Part shown: piece after piece, positions 11,898 through 25,142 of the stretch | Layout of the letters: the number at the start of each line of letters is the position of its first letter | How positions within the stretch are numbered: the first letter of the stretch is position 1 | NCBI GenBank assembly: GCA_949130495.1 | Contig: OX422214.1 | Location: 8,168,046 to 8,232,045, forward strand | Reading direction: 5' to 3' | DNA from: Sambucus nigra | Taxonomy: Eukaryota > Streptophyta > Magnoliopsida > Dipsacales > Adoxaceae | DNA length: 64,000 bases | Position numbers and translations under genes: made by a program | The notes under the pieces: model-generated | The model's database searches: none | Seen by the model: only the letters and a program-made list of their open reading frames with translations | Told to the model about the DNA's origin: nothing

Positions 11898-14800
11898 CGG
11901 TCCTACAAAAACTCTCTAGTTAGAAAATCGGGAAGAGAGTTATTTTCCCCTTTGATATGTTCTATATCAAAATCAAAAGCCGATAAGTTAGCTTGCCATC
12001 TGGCAAAAATCTGTTTTGAAATAATATTTTCAACATCTTTTTACAAAACCTGTTTAACTGCACTACAATCAATTCGTAGCAAAAATTTCTGATTCAACAA
12101 ATCATCCTAAAATTTTGAAATGCATTACAGAAAAGATTTCTTTCTTAATGGTGGAGTAATTTTTTGAGGCATCTTTCCAAGATCCTGAAGTAAAACGAAC
12201 AAGTTCTTCTTTTTTAGTTAAAGAATTTATTTGTTTTAACATACCACCAAAACCTAAATCTGAGGCGTCAGTCTCGACAATTTTGAAAAATGAAGGGTTG
12301 GCAAAAGCTAGACAAGGTAATTGCTTGACTTTCAGTTTAATTTTCTGAACAGCTTTAGTATGCTCATCAGTCCAAGGAGCAGGGTTCCTTTTCAATCTTG
12401 AATAAAGAATAGCACTGTCTTGTGCAAGATTTTTGTAATAGTCACCAATATAATTGAGACTACCCAGAAATCTTTGAAGTTGAATTTTCTCTTTAATTTC
12501 ATCAGGAAACTTGGAGGCAAACTCAATGCTTCTATCAATGGGGAGTATTTTCCCCTCTCCAATGTTATGCCCTAAAAATCGAACATTAGTTTGAAAAATT
12601 TTCATTTTAGGGGCGGAGACAACTAAACCATTAGTTTTAACAACATCTTTAAAAAAATTTAAATGTTTAAAGTGTTGGTCAATTGTAGTAGAGAAGATAA
12701 GGATATCATCAATATAAACAATTGAGAAATCAGAAAAAGGATTAAAAATATCGTTCATGATATTTTGGAATTCAGAGGGGGCATTCTTAAGCCCAAAAGG
12801 CAAAACATTCCATTGGTAATGGCCAAATGGAACCACAAAAGAAGTTTTATATCGATCCTGTGGTGCAATTTGGATCTGCCAATAACCAGATTTTAAATCA
12901 AATTTTGAGAAAATCTTAGCAGAATGCAACCTATCTAACAAATCTTTTTTGTTATGAATTGGATATCTTATCCATTGCAAAACATTGTTAAGAGGCTTAT
13001 AATTAATTACAAGCCGAGGAACACCTCGTTCCTGCTCAGCAGCCTTGTTAACATAAAAAGTTGTACAACTCCAGGGAGAATAACTCTTAGTTATAAGCTT
13101 TTTATCCAAAAGACTCTGGATCTCATTCTTACAAAGGTCAAGAAATTCAGTGTTCATTTGACTGGGTCTGGCCTTAGTAGGGATGGATTTTTCATGAAAA
13201 TCATTTTCATAAGGAAGAGTAACAATATGTTTCTTCCTATCCCAAAAAGCATTAGGGATATCACTACAAATTTTTGATGTTTAAAGATTTTTAACAACCT
13301 GAATTTTGCTCATGATATGAGGGGACATTAAATTCTTTTTAATGTTGAGATTAGAGATTTCTTTTTGAAGAAAATTAAGATAGTTTTCTTCGAAAATAAT
13401 GTTATTAGTCAAAGAGTTAATTTTCTTAATCTCTGGACGAGTGATGAATTCAATAACACTTTTTTGGTTTTGAATAGTGGTGTATATACCACTAGAATTA
13501 ATTTTATCTATAGGCATAAGCATAGATAAAAAAGGAGTACCTAGAATTATCTGTTGAGATAAATCGCCAATAAGCAAGAAGGTACTGTCTAAACAAATTC
13601 CATTGTTACAAATGGCAACATTAGTTAATTTAAACCTGATGCCCATGCTATCACCACTAGCATTAAACAATGATTGAGTAGTTTTCTCAAAGTATTCAGT
13701 AGGAACAATTCCTTCCTGAATACAATTCATATCAGCACCGCTATCAACGAGGGCAATGATGTTACAAAGAGAAAATTCTTTGTTAATCACTAGGTTGATA
13801 GTAGTGTACCACTTTTGGCTTGGCACACGACTGATAACACCTAAATAACCCACAGAATCTTCTGTACTAGGAGTAGTGTTTGAAGTTCCTGGATCGGGAT
13901 GCTTTTGAGCATTCTTGAGATTATTAATCTCATTTTGCATGTTATCGTGCTGAATCTTGAGTTGTCTTAACTCATTTTTTAAAGTGTTAACTTCATGTCT
14001 TAGATCATTAAGACTAACAGGCTTGTTAAACTTACCATTATTCTCTAAACAATTGAATACCTCCTTAAGACTGTATTCTTTAGAGGAATCAGAAATAACT
14101 TCATCCTGGGTATAACAAGACTTAATCAATTTTAGTTTAATGTCGGGGTCTGTAACCTGATTGATGACGTCAATCATATTATGTTGCTGACTGGTAAGGA
14201 CATTAAGACTTAATACATTTAATTGAATTATGGATTGGAGATAATCGCATCTCTTGGTTAATTCATTACACTGACAGTCTCCTTTCTTGGAGACATCTGA
14301 GTCGCTAGAGCTTTGAATATAGCAAAGCTCATCATCGCTCTCAGAGGAGGAGTCCTCTTGTTCTTCAGAGGAACTGGAATTAATCAAAAGCTTTTTTAAT
14401 TGGGACTTCAGATGCTCATAAATCTGAAGATTGCTTATCTTAGCTTCCATTTTACACTTATTAGCATAGTGGCCAAATTTACCACATTTAAAGCATTTAT
14501 GGCCAGATTTGTTAGTTTTCTTCTTAGCAAATTTCTTTTTATTTTTATATTCTTTCTCTTTAGGAATATAAGCCCTTTTCTTCTTACGTTTATAGGTGGG
14601 TTTTTTAGAGACCCTTTTAGTCTTTTTAGAGACTTTACGATTGGAGGTCCCCTGAGTGTCGAAAGCAAATTGCTCGCAAAACTCACCTAGCTCTTTCTTT
14701 CCTGAAAGATTATGTTTTTTAAGTTGTCTCTGCAACTTAAGGTCATTACAAAGAGAGAGACCTTCTTGAATGACAACACTTATGAGCTAGCCATAAGTGT

Positions 14801-16228
14801 AATTCGAGTAAGGGATAGAGATGCCATCATTGGCTTCTCTCATCTTCTTACGAACTTTCTCAGCGAAGAAAGTAGGAAGGCCATCAATGAATTTGGCTTT
14901 CCAGTGCTCAGAGTTGTCGTCGCCTCTCTGAGTAACCCTAGCAAGGAATACGTCCTTGTACCACATAAACTGACTAAGAGTAGGACACCTAAGGTTTTGT
15001 AATAATTCTCTATTATGTTCATTATGGTAATCAGTACTGCCAACAAAGTGATGAACAATGGCGAGCATAAGGGTATAAACCGCATCCGGTACTCCTATGT
15101 CTTGCATTTGTTCATTCTTGACAATTTTTACAGCATTAAGAATTTCATTTCTCTGATGTTCGGTCAGAATATTTCCCCACCATCCTCTAATGGTACCAGT
15201 AAATCCAGCAGTTATCATCTGCGCAATGCTATGATCAGGAGCATCATTATGTTTACATATGGTGGCATACATAAACATTTGATGAATCATTTCATAAATC
15301 TGAGATTCAGATTTACCATCTAGATTCCAATCATAGATTGATTTTCCGTGGAAATTATTCTACATCACGGTGCTCTCTTCGAAGAGCAAATCCAGAGGAG
15401 TTGGCCTATGGTAGTAATTTCTAGCCGGGCAATATAATTACTATAAGTAATTTTATTAACCACAGGAAGACGACCAAAAGAAAGTTCAAATCCTTGAACA
15501 TCTTTTAACGAGATAGCTATTTCGATATCAGAATCAGAATCATCATGGGATAAGGTGTTAAGCTTTAACCCTTTGAGATCTTTCTCGATCTCTTTAAGCT
15601 GGGACATAAATTTTGTTTTGTTTCCCATTTTAAAACCTTTGACTTCAACCGGTGGTTGAACAATTGGTTTAATTAGACTTTTTGCAAAGTCTGGGGGAGT
15701 CCTAACAGGGTTATGTGCCTGAGTATTCTCAATTCTATTGAGTTGTTTACCTATCGTGTTAAGGATAAGGTTGGTGTAATTACCTTGTTTAAACAAGGGA
15801 ATCAGATCCTTCTTGTGTGTAAGAAGTCTATCATCATTTTCTACCCTAAGAAAGGCACTAGCTTCTATAATAGGAGCAGCACTACTTTGACTGGTACTAC
15901 CAGTTTCTATGGATAGGGCTTCAGTTGGAGGGTGAACAACAGATATAATCTGTTTATTCACTGTGGTCCATTTAGTTTCATGTTTAACCTCAGTTTTAGG
16001 TTTACTTTCAGTTTCAAGAACAAAAAGTTTCCTATCTTTGGTAAACATAAGAAACCAAACAACAAAAGAAGTAACCATCTGGTTCTCTTCCACCCATTTA
16101 TAAAATGCATTTTTATAAAATTTTAACATGGTTTTATCATATTTGTTAAAGTACCAAGCCCTAAAACTATCCCATTCAGGTAAGTTGAACTCAGCACTAA
16201 TCTCTTTTCTATTAATTGTAAAAGCCAT
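11894..16228 (-). pseudogene. Viral ORF2 polyprotein, copy B, heavily broken
   Basis: It has the same domain order as copy A: coat region, zinc knuckle CFKCGKFGHYANKC, coiled coil, protease with an intact DSG, reverse transcriptase with YIDDILIFS, and RNase H. Six lesions are visible. They are a one-base deletion near 15,429; CAG to TAG stops at 15,361-15,363 and 14,787-14,789; TTA to TAA at 13,281-13,283; a five-base deletion near 12,126; and CAA to TAA at 12,041-12,043. The total length, six bases short of the 4,341 of copy A, agrees with the two deletions. It is the most decayed full-length ORF2 in the window. Confidence 0.9.
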
Positions 16229-16242
16229 TAAAAGAAAGAGGG

Positions 16243-17292
16243 TTAAAGTCTGACATTCATTTCAGACGGCGTAGGGGAATCCCTGCGCTGAGAAGAATCC
16301 TTCTTCTCATAGATACCATGTGGTATTTGGTCATGGGTAAAAGTACCATGAATATTCATATCATCCTGATATGAAAGGTTTCTAGGGTTATCTTCACAAA
16401 CAGAGTGTCGTGAAGTGGATGGAGGATAGGTAACAAAAGGGGTTCTAGAAGAGTAACTCCTAGAGGATTGACACCTATTAAATTTTCTAAAGTTTAGAAA
16501 AGCATCTCCATCTTGCTCCTCAATGATGTCATTAATATCATGATTTTGACGAGGTTGAGGAGGAACAGCATTTTTTATAGCCCAAGTCTCTGGGAAGTCA
16601 ATTTCGTCCCAACATATAGTTCTAGGTGTGTGAACATTAGAATCTATAAGATGTGTGTCAATTAACACAGTTTTACCAAAAGGACTCAATTGCTTAATAT
16701 TGGGAGCCATAGTATTCATTACCTTGTAATAAATCCTATAAATGATCCCAATAGTTTCCGATCCCGGAAGAAAATTATAACCTTTGGTTTGAACCCTAAG
16801 ACTCAAAGCTTTACAAAGGTGCATATCAGTTAAAGACAAAGTTATATTTGGAAACACATCAAAATAAACTGGTCCATTGCAAAAACTAGTTTCAATGGCT
16901 CCAATTAAAGATTGTCTAAAATTAGTACACCTACCATCACGAAGTGTAGCTTGAAGACATGCATTCATACCAAAAAGGGTCAGGGGTTTAAAAGTAATTT
17001 GAATTAAACCAACATGAATAAAGTGATAATTTTTATCCTTTATATGACCATGAAGATCATCCCATTTAAAGAGCTCGATACTCTTATCTTGCTCGTTCAG
17101 ACTAAGGGTTTGTTCCATAGTCTTAATAGCATATTTGCTACGAAAGTTATACCAGTTAGTGTTGTATATAACTTTTGGATGGACCTTTGGTATAGTCCAC
17201 CTGTTCAGATCCTTCTAAACATCAAACTCGATTAAAGAATGGTTCTTCGTGAACTCTTATGTTGTGTGTGTATCAATGGCATGTGAATCCAT
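16243..17292 (-). pseudogene. Viral ORF1 movement protein, copy B, one early stop
   Basis: The frame is 349 codons from the ATG at 17,290-17,292 and keeps the 30K core (LRDGRCTNF, GPVYFDVFPNITLSL, IGIIYRIYYKVM). A CAG to TAG change at 17,215-17,217 stops it about 25 codons in. From the internal ATG at 17,116-17,118 the frame is open for 291 residues. ORF2 follows after 14 bases, as in the other copies. Confidence 0.88.
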
Positions 17293-17797
17293 TATACAGA
17301 TGTTAATATTTAGAATAGTAATAGTTTGATAATCTGGAATAGGAAAACAATAGACAAATCAAAATTCTAAAATTAAATGAAAACAGTAGACAAATCAAAA
17401 TTCTAAATTTTAATGAAATTAATATGCAAATTAAAATTCTAAATTTAAATGAATATAATAAGCCGAATTAGAAATCACTTTTGATACCCAGTGGTCAACG
17501 ATTTACTGTGGGAATAAGCCTAACGCCTCCCTGGCTAAACGACAACCCGGTTTCGCGACAAGTTACCAGTATATCACAACCAGACTTCTATTTCTCCTTA
17601 TTATTATTATTTAAATCAGGATTTAAATGTGAATAGTAATCATTTAAATCAGGATTTTAATGTGAATAGTAAATTACTATTCACACCGGTGAATAGTAAT
17701 CTTACATATTCCGAGGAATAGTAATATTACTATTACGACGACATATCTCAGATCATCAGTATTACTACCTAAATACTAACACACAATTTAGCCAATC
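17293..17797 (-). other. Viral leader, copy B, complete
   Basis: Untranslated leader between primer site and ORF1. It holds two units of the 33-bp repeat (17,611-17,672) and a likely hairpin around 17,660-17,700 from TTACTATTCAC paired with GTGAATAGTAA. Confidence 0.8.
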
Positions 17798-17812
17798 ATG
17801 GCTCTGATACCA
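17798..17812 (-). other. tRNA-Met primer binding site (B/C join)
   Basis: The minus strand reads TGGTATCAGAGCCAT, the initiator tRNA-Met complement used by Caulimoviridae to prime minus-strand DNA synthesis. Confidence 0.92.
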
Positions 17813-18266
17813 ACAAGTAGAGGATCACTATCCGGAATTAAACTGGAAATATATTACAAACTTATTATTGCAGACTATAATTAAAACAAACTAAAAACTT
17901 ACAGTAACTGGAAGAGTCCACCGGAATTTCACCGGAATATTCAAGCTTATTACAATAAGAGAGAGAGAGAGAAAGAGAGAGAGGTAAATGTAAGCGTACT
18001 AAATGAAGAGGGGAAGCCCTCTATTTATACAAGAAAAAGGAATCAATAATTCCTGGAAAGGGGCCCTCCATATTGAAAGGCTTGACAAAGTCTTTTGTCT
18101 TCTAACGTCGGCTGATGGGCCAAGTAGGACCACAAAAGTCACGGGCAGCTGCAAGTGGGTCTGTGAGTCACCAAGGGGTCCTACCACTTTCACCGAAAGT
18201 AGTGAGCCTTTGTCCATATGCGTCGGCTAGCATCTTTCTAGGACCGACAGGGGCCAGGTGGGCCAT
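17813..18266 (-). promoter_or_regulatory. Viral promoter and proximal leader, copy C end
   Basis: On the minus strand TATAAATAG lies at 18,021-18,029. A CT tract follows (GA repeat at about 17,960-17,982 on the plus strand), then the leader to the primer site. The upstream part, 18,030-18,266, matches 4,254-4,490 closely. This is the only place in the window where promoter, leader and primer site remain joined. Transcription probably starts some 25-35 bases below the TATA box; I cannot place it exactly. Confidence 0.75.
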
Positions 18267-19742
18267 TTACCCCAGATTGATTGATTTTCTCAAATCATCT
18301 AGGCCATCTGCGCCAGGGCTAGGAAATGGGTTATCCAACGGTCCCGTTGGAAAGGCTGAACTCAGGGAGTTGAAGAAGGCCTCCATCGTTGGCTCAGTGG
18401 GGATATTGGTGTCGAACATGTCACCAATGTAAGGATCATCCTCTGGGTCCCGTGATTCTCCGGCCAGACAAAAGAAAGGATTGTCTTTTGAGGCAGAGGT
18501 CATTGATGTATCATCATCATCATCTGAGGGAAGGGGAATGGGATTCCTGGAGCTAGAACTGGGCTTAGCAGGAGCATCAGGAATAACACAAGCACCAAAA
18601 GCCGATTTGAATTCGCTATGAGTGTAATACATAACTTTTTGCAGAAGCTCAATCTCAGTAGCATTGGGATACTGCTTCATCAAGGCAACCTTTAACCGTT
18701 CAATGGGGTTAACTGCAGGTGTCATTTTTTCTGCAGGAGGGGGAGATTCTTCCACCAAATCCATGTTGTTCTTCAAACTTCCTTTTATCTGAGCAATGGT
18801 AGAATCTAAATCGACCCCACTCCACCACCGATAAAAGAAGATGCGTTCTAGTAGAGGAACCTTAAGATTGTTAACTCTACAACGCAGATCCCATTTGGAG
18901 ATCCAAGGAATGCTCATCTCAGAGAAAAAGAGTAGGGTGTATAATCCTACCGGAGTTTTGTTTTTCCCTTTTAAAAGAGGATGAAATTGACACCAAGGAA
19001 GAAAAAGTTTAGCCTGGGTAATTTCATCAGGGAAAAAATCAATTCCTGGGCCAAATTTGTCCCACCAATTGATCACCCATCCTGGGTAAGATTTTTTTAA
19101 AGAATTTGGGCACAAAATAAAAAACCAAGTATGCTTGTGCTCAGCATTTTGATAGTAAAAAGCTTTTGTCCAAGCCTGGACATAATACCAATAATTATAG
19201 GATCCACCAGCATGCGAACTCAATTTTCGCGCTTTTAAAGGATGGATTCCCCATTCTCTGGGAGAAATGAATTTTTTCAAAACAACCTTGCTATAAGCAA
19301 TGGGAGAATGAGAATTTCCCTGATGTTTATTAGTATGACTAAACACAACTGAATCACTTTCCACGAGAATCGCCTCGTATACCGTCCGGTATTTTCCTTC
19401 TGGCACCTCATAATTATGAGTATCAAGATATAGGGACTTTATTTCCCATGGAGAAGTCATATGCTTCTCATCCTCATCATTGAGGATTAGTACCAATTCC
19501 GATGTCCTTTGATTAGGAATGAAATTTTACTTAATTATTTCCAATACCTCTTTAGCAGATTTCACCTTGCTGAAGGGGTTAAGAGGGGGAGCATTCTTCT
19601 CCCTATTCTTCGCGCTCTAGCGAATGAACTCCATATAATCCTGTATTGGAGGATATTGATCTTCATTGATCACAATCTTTTCTTTTCCAGGCCGGTGAGA
19701 ATACCCACGGCCTCTACCAGGCCCACGAGAGGGGCCACTCAT
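18267..19742 (-). pseudogene. Viral ORF3, copy C, two early stops
   Basis: This is the most complete ORF3: 1,476 bases, 491 codons plus stop. The ATG at 19,740-19,742 overlaps the ORF2 stop. The first 75 or so codons carry two nonsense changes, CAG to TAG at 19,617-19,619 (shared with copy A) and TAC to TAA at 19,527-19,529. After the second stop about 419 codons are open to 18,267. That part holds the aromatic block with WGIHPLKARKLSSHAGGS and WVINWWDKFGPGIDFFPDE, then an acidic Ser/Pro-rich tail. I do not recognise the family; a transactivator or virion-associated role is possible by position only. Confidence 0.8.
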
Positions 19743-22700
19743 CGGTCCTGCAAAAACTCTCTAGTTAGAAAATCGGGAAGAGAGTTATTTTCCCCTTTGA
19801 TATGTTCTATATCAAAATCAAAAGCCGATAAGTTAGCTAGCCATCTGGCAAAAATCTGTTTTGAAACAATATTTTCAACATCTTTTTGCAACACCTGTTT
19901 AACAGCACTACAATCAATTTGTAGCAAAAATTTCTGATTCAACAAATCATCCTGAAAATTTGAAACGCATTTAACTACAGAAAATATTTCTTTCTTAATG
20001 GTGGAGTAATTTTTTGAGGCATCTTTCCAAGATCCTGAAGTAAAACGAACAAGTTCTTCTTTTTTAGTTAAAGAATTTATTTGTTTTAAAATACCACCAA
20101 AACCTAAATCTGAGGCATCAGTCTCAACAATTTTGAAAAATGAAGGGTTAGCTAAAGCTAGACAAGGTAATTGCTTGACTTTCAGTTTAATTTTCTGAAC
20201 AGCTTTAGTATGCTCATCAGTCCAAGGAGCAGGGTTCTTTTTCAATCTTGAATAAAGAATAGCACTGTCTTGTGCAAGATTTTTGTAATAGTCACCAATA
20301 TAATTGAGACTACCCAGAAATCTTTGAAGTTGAATTTTCTCTTTAATTTCATCAGGAAACTTGGAGGCAAACTCAATGCTTCTATCAATGGGGAGTATTT
20401 TCCCCTCTCCAATGTTATGCCCTAAAAATCGAACATTAGTTTGAAAAATTTTCATTTTAGGGGCGGAGACAACTAAACCATTAGTTTTAACAACATCTTT
20501 AAAAATCTTTAAATGTTCAAAGTGTTGGTCAATTGTAGTAGAGAAGATAAGGATATCATCAATATAAACAATTGAGAAATCAGAAAAAGGATTAAAAATA
20601 TCGTTCATGATATTTTGGAATTCAGAGGGGGCATTCTTAAGCCCAAAAGGCAAAACATTCCATTGGTAATGGCCAAATGGAACCACAAAAGCAGTTTTAT
20701 ATCGATCCTGTGGTGCAATTTGGATCTGCCAATAACCAGATTTTAAATCAAATTTTGAGAAAATCTTGGCAGAATGCAACCTATCTAACAAATCCTTTTT
20801 GTTAGGAATTGGATATCTTATCCATTGCAAAACATTGTTAAGAGGCTTATAATTAATTACAAGCCGAGGAACACCTCGTTCCTGCTCAGCAGCCTTGTTA
20901 ACATAAAAATTTGTACAACTCCAGGGAGAATAACTCTTAGTTATAAGCTTTTTATCCAAAAGACTCTGGATCTCATTCTTACAAAGGTCAAGAAATTCAG
21001 TCTTCATTTGACTGGGTCTGGCCTTAGTAGGGATGGATTTTTCATGAAAATCATTTTCATAAGGAAGAGTAACAATATGTTTCTTCCTATCCCAAAAAGC
21101 ATTAGGGATATCACTACAAATTTCTGATGTTAAAAGATTTTTAACAACCTGAATTTTGCTCATGATATGAGGGGACATTAAATTCTTTTTAATGTTTAGA
21201 TTAGAGATTTCTTTTTGAAGAAAATTAAGATGGTTTTCTTTGAAAATAATGTTATTAGTCAAAGAGTTAATTTTCTTAATCTCTGGACGAGTGATGAATT
21301 CAAAAACAATTTTTTGGTTTTTAATAGTGGTGTATATACCACTAGAATCAATTTTATCGATAGGCATAAGCATAGATAAAAAAGGAGTACCTAGAATTAT
21401 CTGTTGAGATAAATCGCCAATAAGCAAGAAGGTACTGTCTAAACAAATTCCATTGTTACAAATGGCAACATTAGTTAATTTAAACCTGATGCCCATGCTA
21501 TCACCACTAGTATTGAACAATGATTGAGTAGTTTTCTCAAAGTATTCAGTAGGAACAATTCCTTCCTGAATACAATTCACATCAGCACCGCTATCAACGA
21601 GGGCAATGATGTTACAAAGAGAAAATTCTTTGTTAATTACTAGGTTGATAGTAGTGTACCACTTTTGGCTTGGCACACGACTGATAACACCTAAATAATC
21701 CACAGAATCTTTTGTACTAGGAGTAGTGTTTGAAGTTACTGGATCAGGATGCTTTTGAGTATTCTTGAGATTATTAATCTCATTTTGCATGTTATCGTGC
21801 TGAATCTTGAGTTGTCTTAACTCATTTTTTAAAGTGTTAACTTCATGTCTTAGATCATTAAGACTAGCAGGCTTGTTAAAATTACCAGTATTCTCTAAAC
21901 GATTGAATACCTCCTTAAGTCTGTATTCTTCAGAGGAATCAGAAATAACTTCTTCCTGGGTATAATAAGACTTAATCAATTTTAGTTTAATGTCGGGGTC
22001 AGTAACCTGATTGATGACGTCAATCATATTCTGTTGCTGACTGGTAAGGACATTAAGACTTAATCCATTTAATTGAATTATGGATTGGAGATGATCGCAT
22101 CTCTTGGTTAATTCATTACACTGACAGTCTCCTTTCTTGGAGACATCTGAGTCGCTAGAGCTTTGAATATAGCAAAGCTCATCATCGCTCTCAGAGGAGG
22201 AGTCCTCTTGTTCTTCAGAGGAACTGGAATTAAGCAAAAGCTTGCTTAATTGGGACTTCAGATGCTCATCAATCTGAAGATTGCTAATCTTAGCTTCCAT
22301 TTTACACTTATTAGCATAGTGGACAAATTTACCAGATTTAAAGCATTTAGGGCCAGATTTGTTAGTTTTCTTCTTAACAAATTTCTTTTTATTCTTATAT
22401 TCTTTCTCTTTAGGAATATAAGCCCTTTTCTTCTTACGTTTATAGGTAGGTTTTTTAGAGACCCTTTTAGTCTTTTTAGAGACTTTACGATTGGAGGTCC
22501 CCTGAGTGTCGAAAGCAAATTGCTCGCAAAACTCACCTAGCTCTTTCTGTCCTGAAAGATTTTGTTTTTTAAGTTGTCTCTACAACTTAAGGTCATTACA
22601 AAGAGAGAGACCTTCTTGAATGACAACACTTATGAGCTGGCCATAAGTGTAATTCGAGTAAGGGATAGAGATGCCATCATTGGCTTCTCTCATCTTCTTA

Positions 22701-24078
22701 CGAACTTTCTTAGCGAAGAAAGTAGGAAGGCCATCAATGAATTTGGCTTTCCAGTGCTCAGAGTTGCCGTCGCCTCTCTGAGTAACACTAGCAAGGAATA
22801 CGTCCTTGTACCACCTAAACTGACTAAGAGTAGGACACATAAGGTTTTGTAATAATTCTCTATTACGTTCATTATGGTAATCAGTACTGCAAACAAAGTG
22901 ATGAACAATGGCGAGCATAAGGGTATAAACCGCATCCGGTACTCCTATGTCTTGCATTTGTTCATTCTTGACAATTTTTACAGCATTAAGAATTTCATTT
23001 CTCTGATGTTCGTTCAGAATATTTCCCCACCATCCTCTAATGGTACCAGTAAATCCAGCAGTTATCATCTGCGCAATGCTATGATCAGGAGCATCATTAT
23101 GTTTACATATGGTGGCATACATAGACATTTGATGAATCATTTCATAAATCTGAGATTCAGATTTACCATCTAGATTCCAATCATAGATTGATTTACCGTA
23201 GAAAGTATTCTGCATCACGGTGCTCTCTTCGAAGAGAAAATCCTGAGGAGTTGGCCTATGGTAGTAATTTCTAGCCGAGCCAATATTATTACTATAAGTA
23301 ATTTTATTAACCTCAGGAGGATGACCAAAAGAAAGTTCAAATCCTTGAACATCTTTTAACGAGATATCTGTTTCGATATCAGAATCAGAATCATCATGGG
23401 ATAAAGTGTTAAGCTTTAACCCTTTGAGATCTTTCTCGATCTCTTTAAGCTGGAAAATAAATTCTGTTTTGGTTCCCATTTTAAAACCTTTGACTTCAAC
23501 CGGTGGTCGAACAATGGGTTTATTTAGACTTTTTGCAAAGTCTGGGGGAGTCCTAACAGGGTTATGTGCCTGAGTATTCTCAATTCTAGTGAGTTGTTTA
23601 CCTATCGTGTTAAGGATAAGGTTGGTGTAATTACCTTGTTTAAACAAGGGAATCAGATCCTTCTTGTGCGTAAGAAGTCTATCATCATTTTCTACCCTAA
23701 GAAAGGCACTAGCTTCTATAATAGGAGCAGCACTACTTTGACTGGTACTACCAGTTTCTATGGATAGGGGTTCAGTTGGAGGGTGAACAGCAGATATAAT
23801 CTGTTTATTCACTGTGGTCCATTTAGTTTCATGTTTAACCTCAGTTTTAGGTTTACTTTCAGTTTCAAGAACAAAAAGTTTCCTATCTTTGGTAAACATA
23901 AGAAACCAAACAACAAAAGAAGTAACCAACTGGTTCTCTTCCACCCATTTATAAAATGCATTTTTATAAATTCTAACATGGTTTTATCATATTTGTTAAA
24001 GTACCAAGCCCTAAAACTATCCAATTCAGGTAAGTTGAACTCAGCACTAATCTCTTTTCTATTAATTGTAAAAACCAT
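19739..24078 (-). pseudogene. Viral ORF2 polyprotein, copy C
   Basis: One uninterrupted frame from 22,579 to 19,739 joins the end of the coat region through protease, reverse transcriptase and RNase H. This shows directly that coat and polymerase parts form one ORF. Upstream lesions are a one-base deletion near 23,968 and a CAG to TAG stop at 22,580-22,582. The zinc knuckle is also damaged: its second Cys is Ser (codon 22,334-22,336) and the Gly before His is Val. The protease DSG, YIDDILIFS and the RNase H acidic residues are present. Length is 4,340, one base short of copy A as expected. Confidence 0.92.
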
Positions 24079-24092
24079 TAAAAGAAAGAGGG

Positions 24093-25142
24093 TTAAAGTC
24101 TGACATTCATTTCAGACGGCGTAGGGGAATCCCTGCGCTGAGAAGAATCCTTCTTCTCATAGATACCATGTGGTATTTGGTCATGGGTAAAAATACCATG
24201 AACATTCATATCATCCTGATATGAAAGGTTTCTAGGGTTATCTTCACAAACAGAGTGTCGTGAAGTGGATGGAGGATAGGTAACAAAAGGGGTTCTAGAA
24301 GAGTAACTCCTAGAGGATTGACACCTATTAAATTTTCTAAAGTTTAGAAAAACATCTCCATCTTTCTCCTCAATGATGTCATTAATATCATGATTTTGAC
24401 GAGGTTGAGGAGGAACAACATTTTTTTTAGCCCAAGTCTCTAGGAAGTCAATTTCGTCCCAACTTATAGTTCTAGGTGTGTGAACATTAGAATCTATAAG
24501 ATGTGTGTCAATGAACACAGTTTTACCAAAAGGACTCAATTGCTTAATATTGGGAGCCATAGTATTCATTACCTTGTAATAAATCCTATAAAGGATCCCA
24601 ATATTTTCCGATCCCGGAAGAAAATTATAACCTTTGGTTTGAACTATAAGACTCAAATCTTTACAAAGGTGCATATTAGTTAAAGAAAAAGTTATATTTG
24701 TAAACACATCAAAATAAACTGGTCCATTACATAAACTAGTTTCAACGGCTCCCGTTAAAGATTGTCTAAAATTAGTACACCTACCATCACGAAGTGTAGC
24801 TTGAAGACATGCATTCATACCAGAAAGGGACAGGGGTTTAGAAGCAATTTGAATTAAACCAACATGAATAAAGTGATCATTTTTATCCTTTATATGACCA
24901 TGAAGATCATCCCATTTAAAGAGCTCGATACTCTTATCTTGCTCGTTCAGACTAAAGGTTTGTTCCATAGTCTTAATAGCATCTTTGCTACGAAACTTAT
25001 ATCAGTTAGTGTTGTATATAACTTTTGGATGGACCTTTGGTATAGTCCACCTGTTCAGATCCTTCTGAACATCAAACTCGATTAAAGAAGAGTTCTTCGT
25101 GAACTCTTGTGTTGTGTATGTATCAATGGCATGTGAATCCAT
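24093..25142 (-). pseudogene. Viral ORF1 movement protein, copy C, one early stop
   Basis: The frame is 349 codons from the ATG at 25,140-25,142. A TGG to TGA change at 25,002-25,004 stops it about 46 codons in. The 30K core downstream is intact apart from substitutions. The internal ATG at 24,966-24,968 opens 291 residues to the stop. All three near full-length movement protein genes in this array are thus broken before the same internal ATG, each by a different change. Confidence 0.88.

Noticed and set aside
17798..17812. tRNA-Met-like sequence as a tRNA gene
   Set aside because: Only the 3' complement is present. It is a primer site, and no cloverleaf can be formed.
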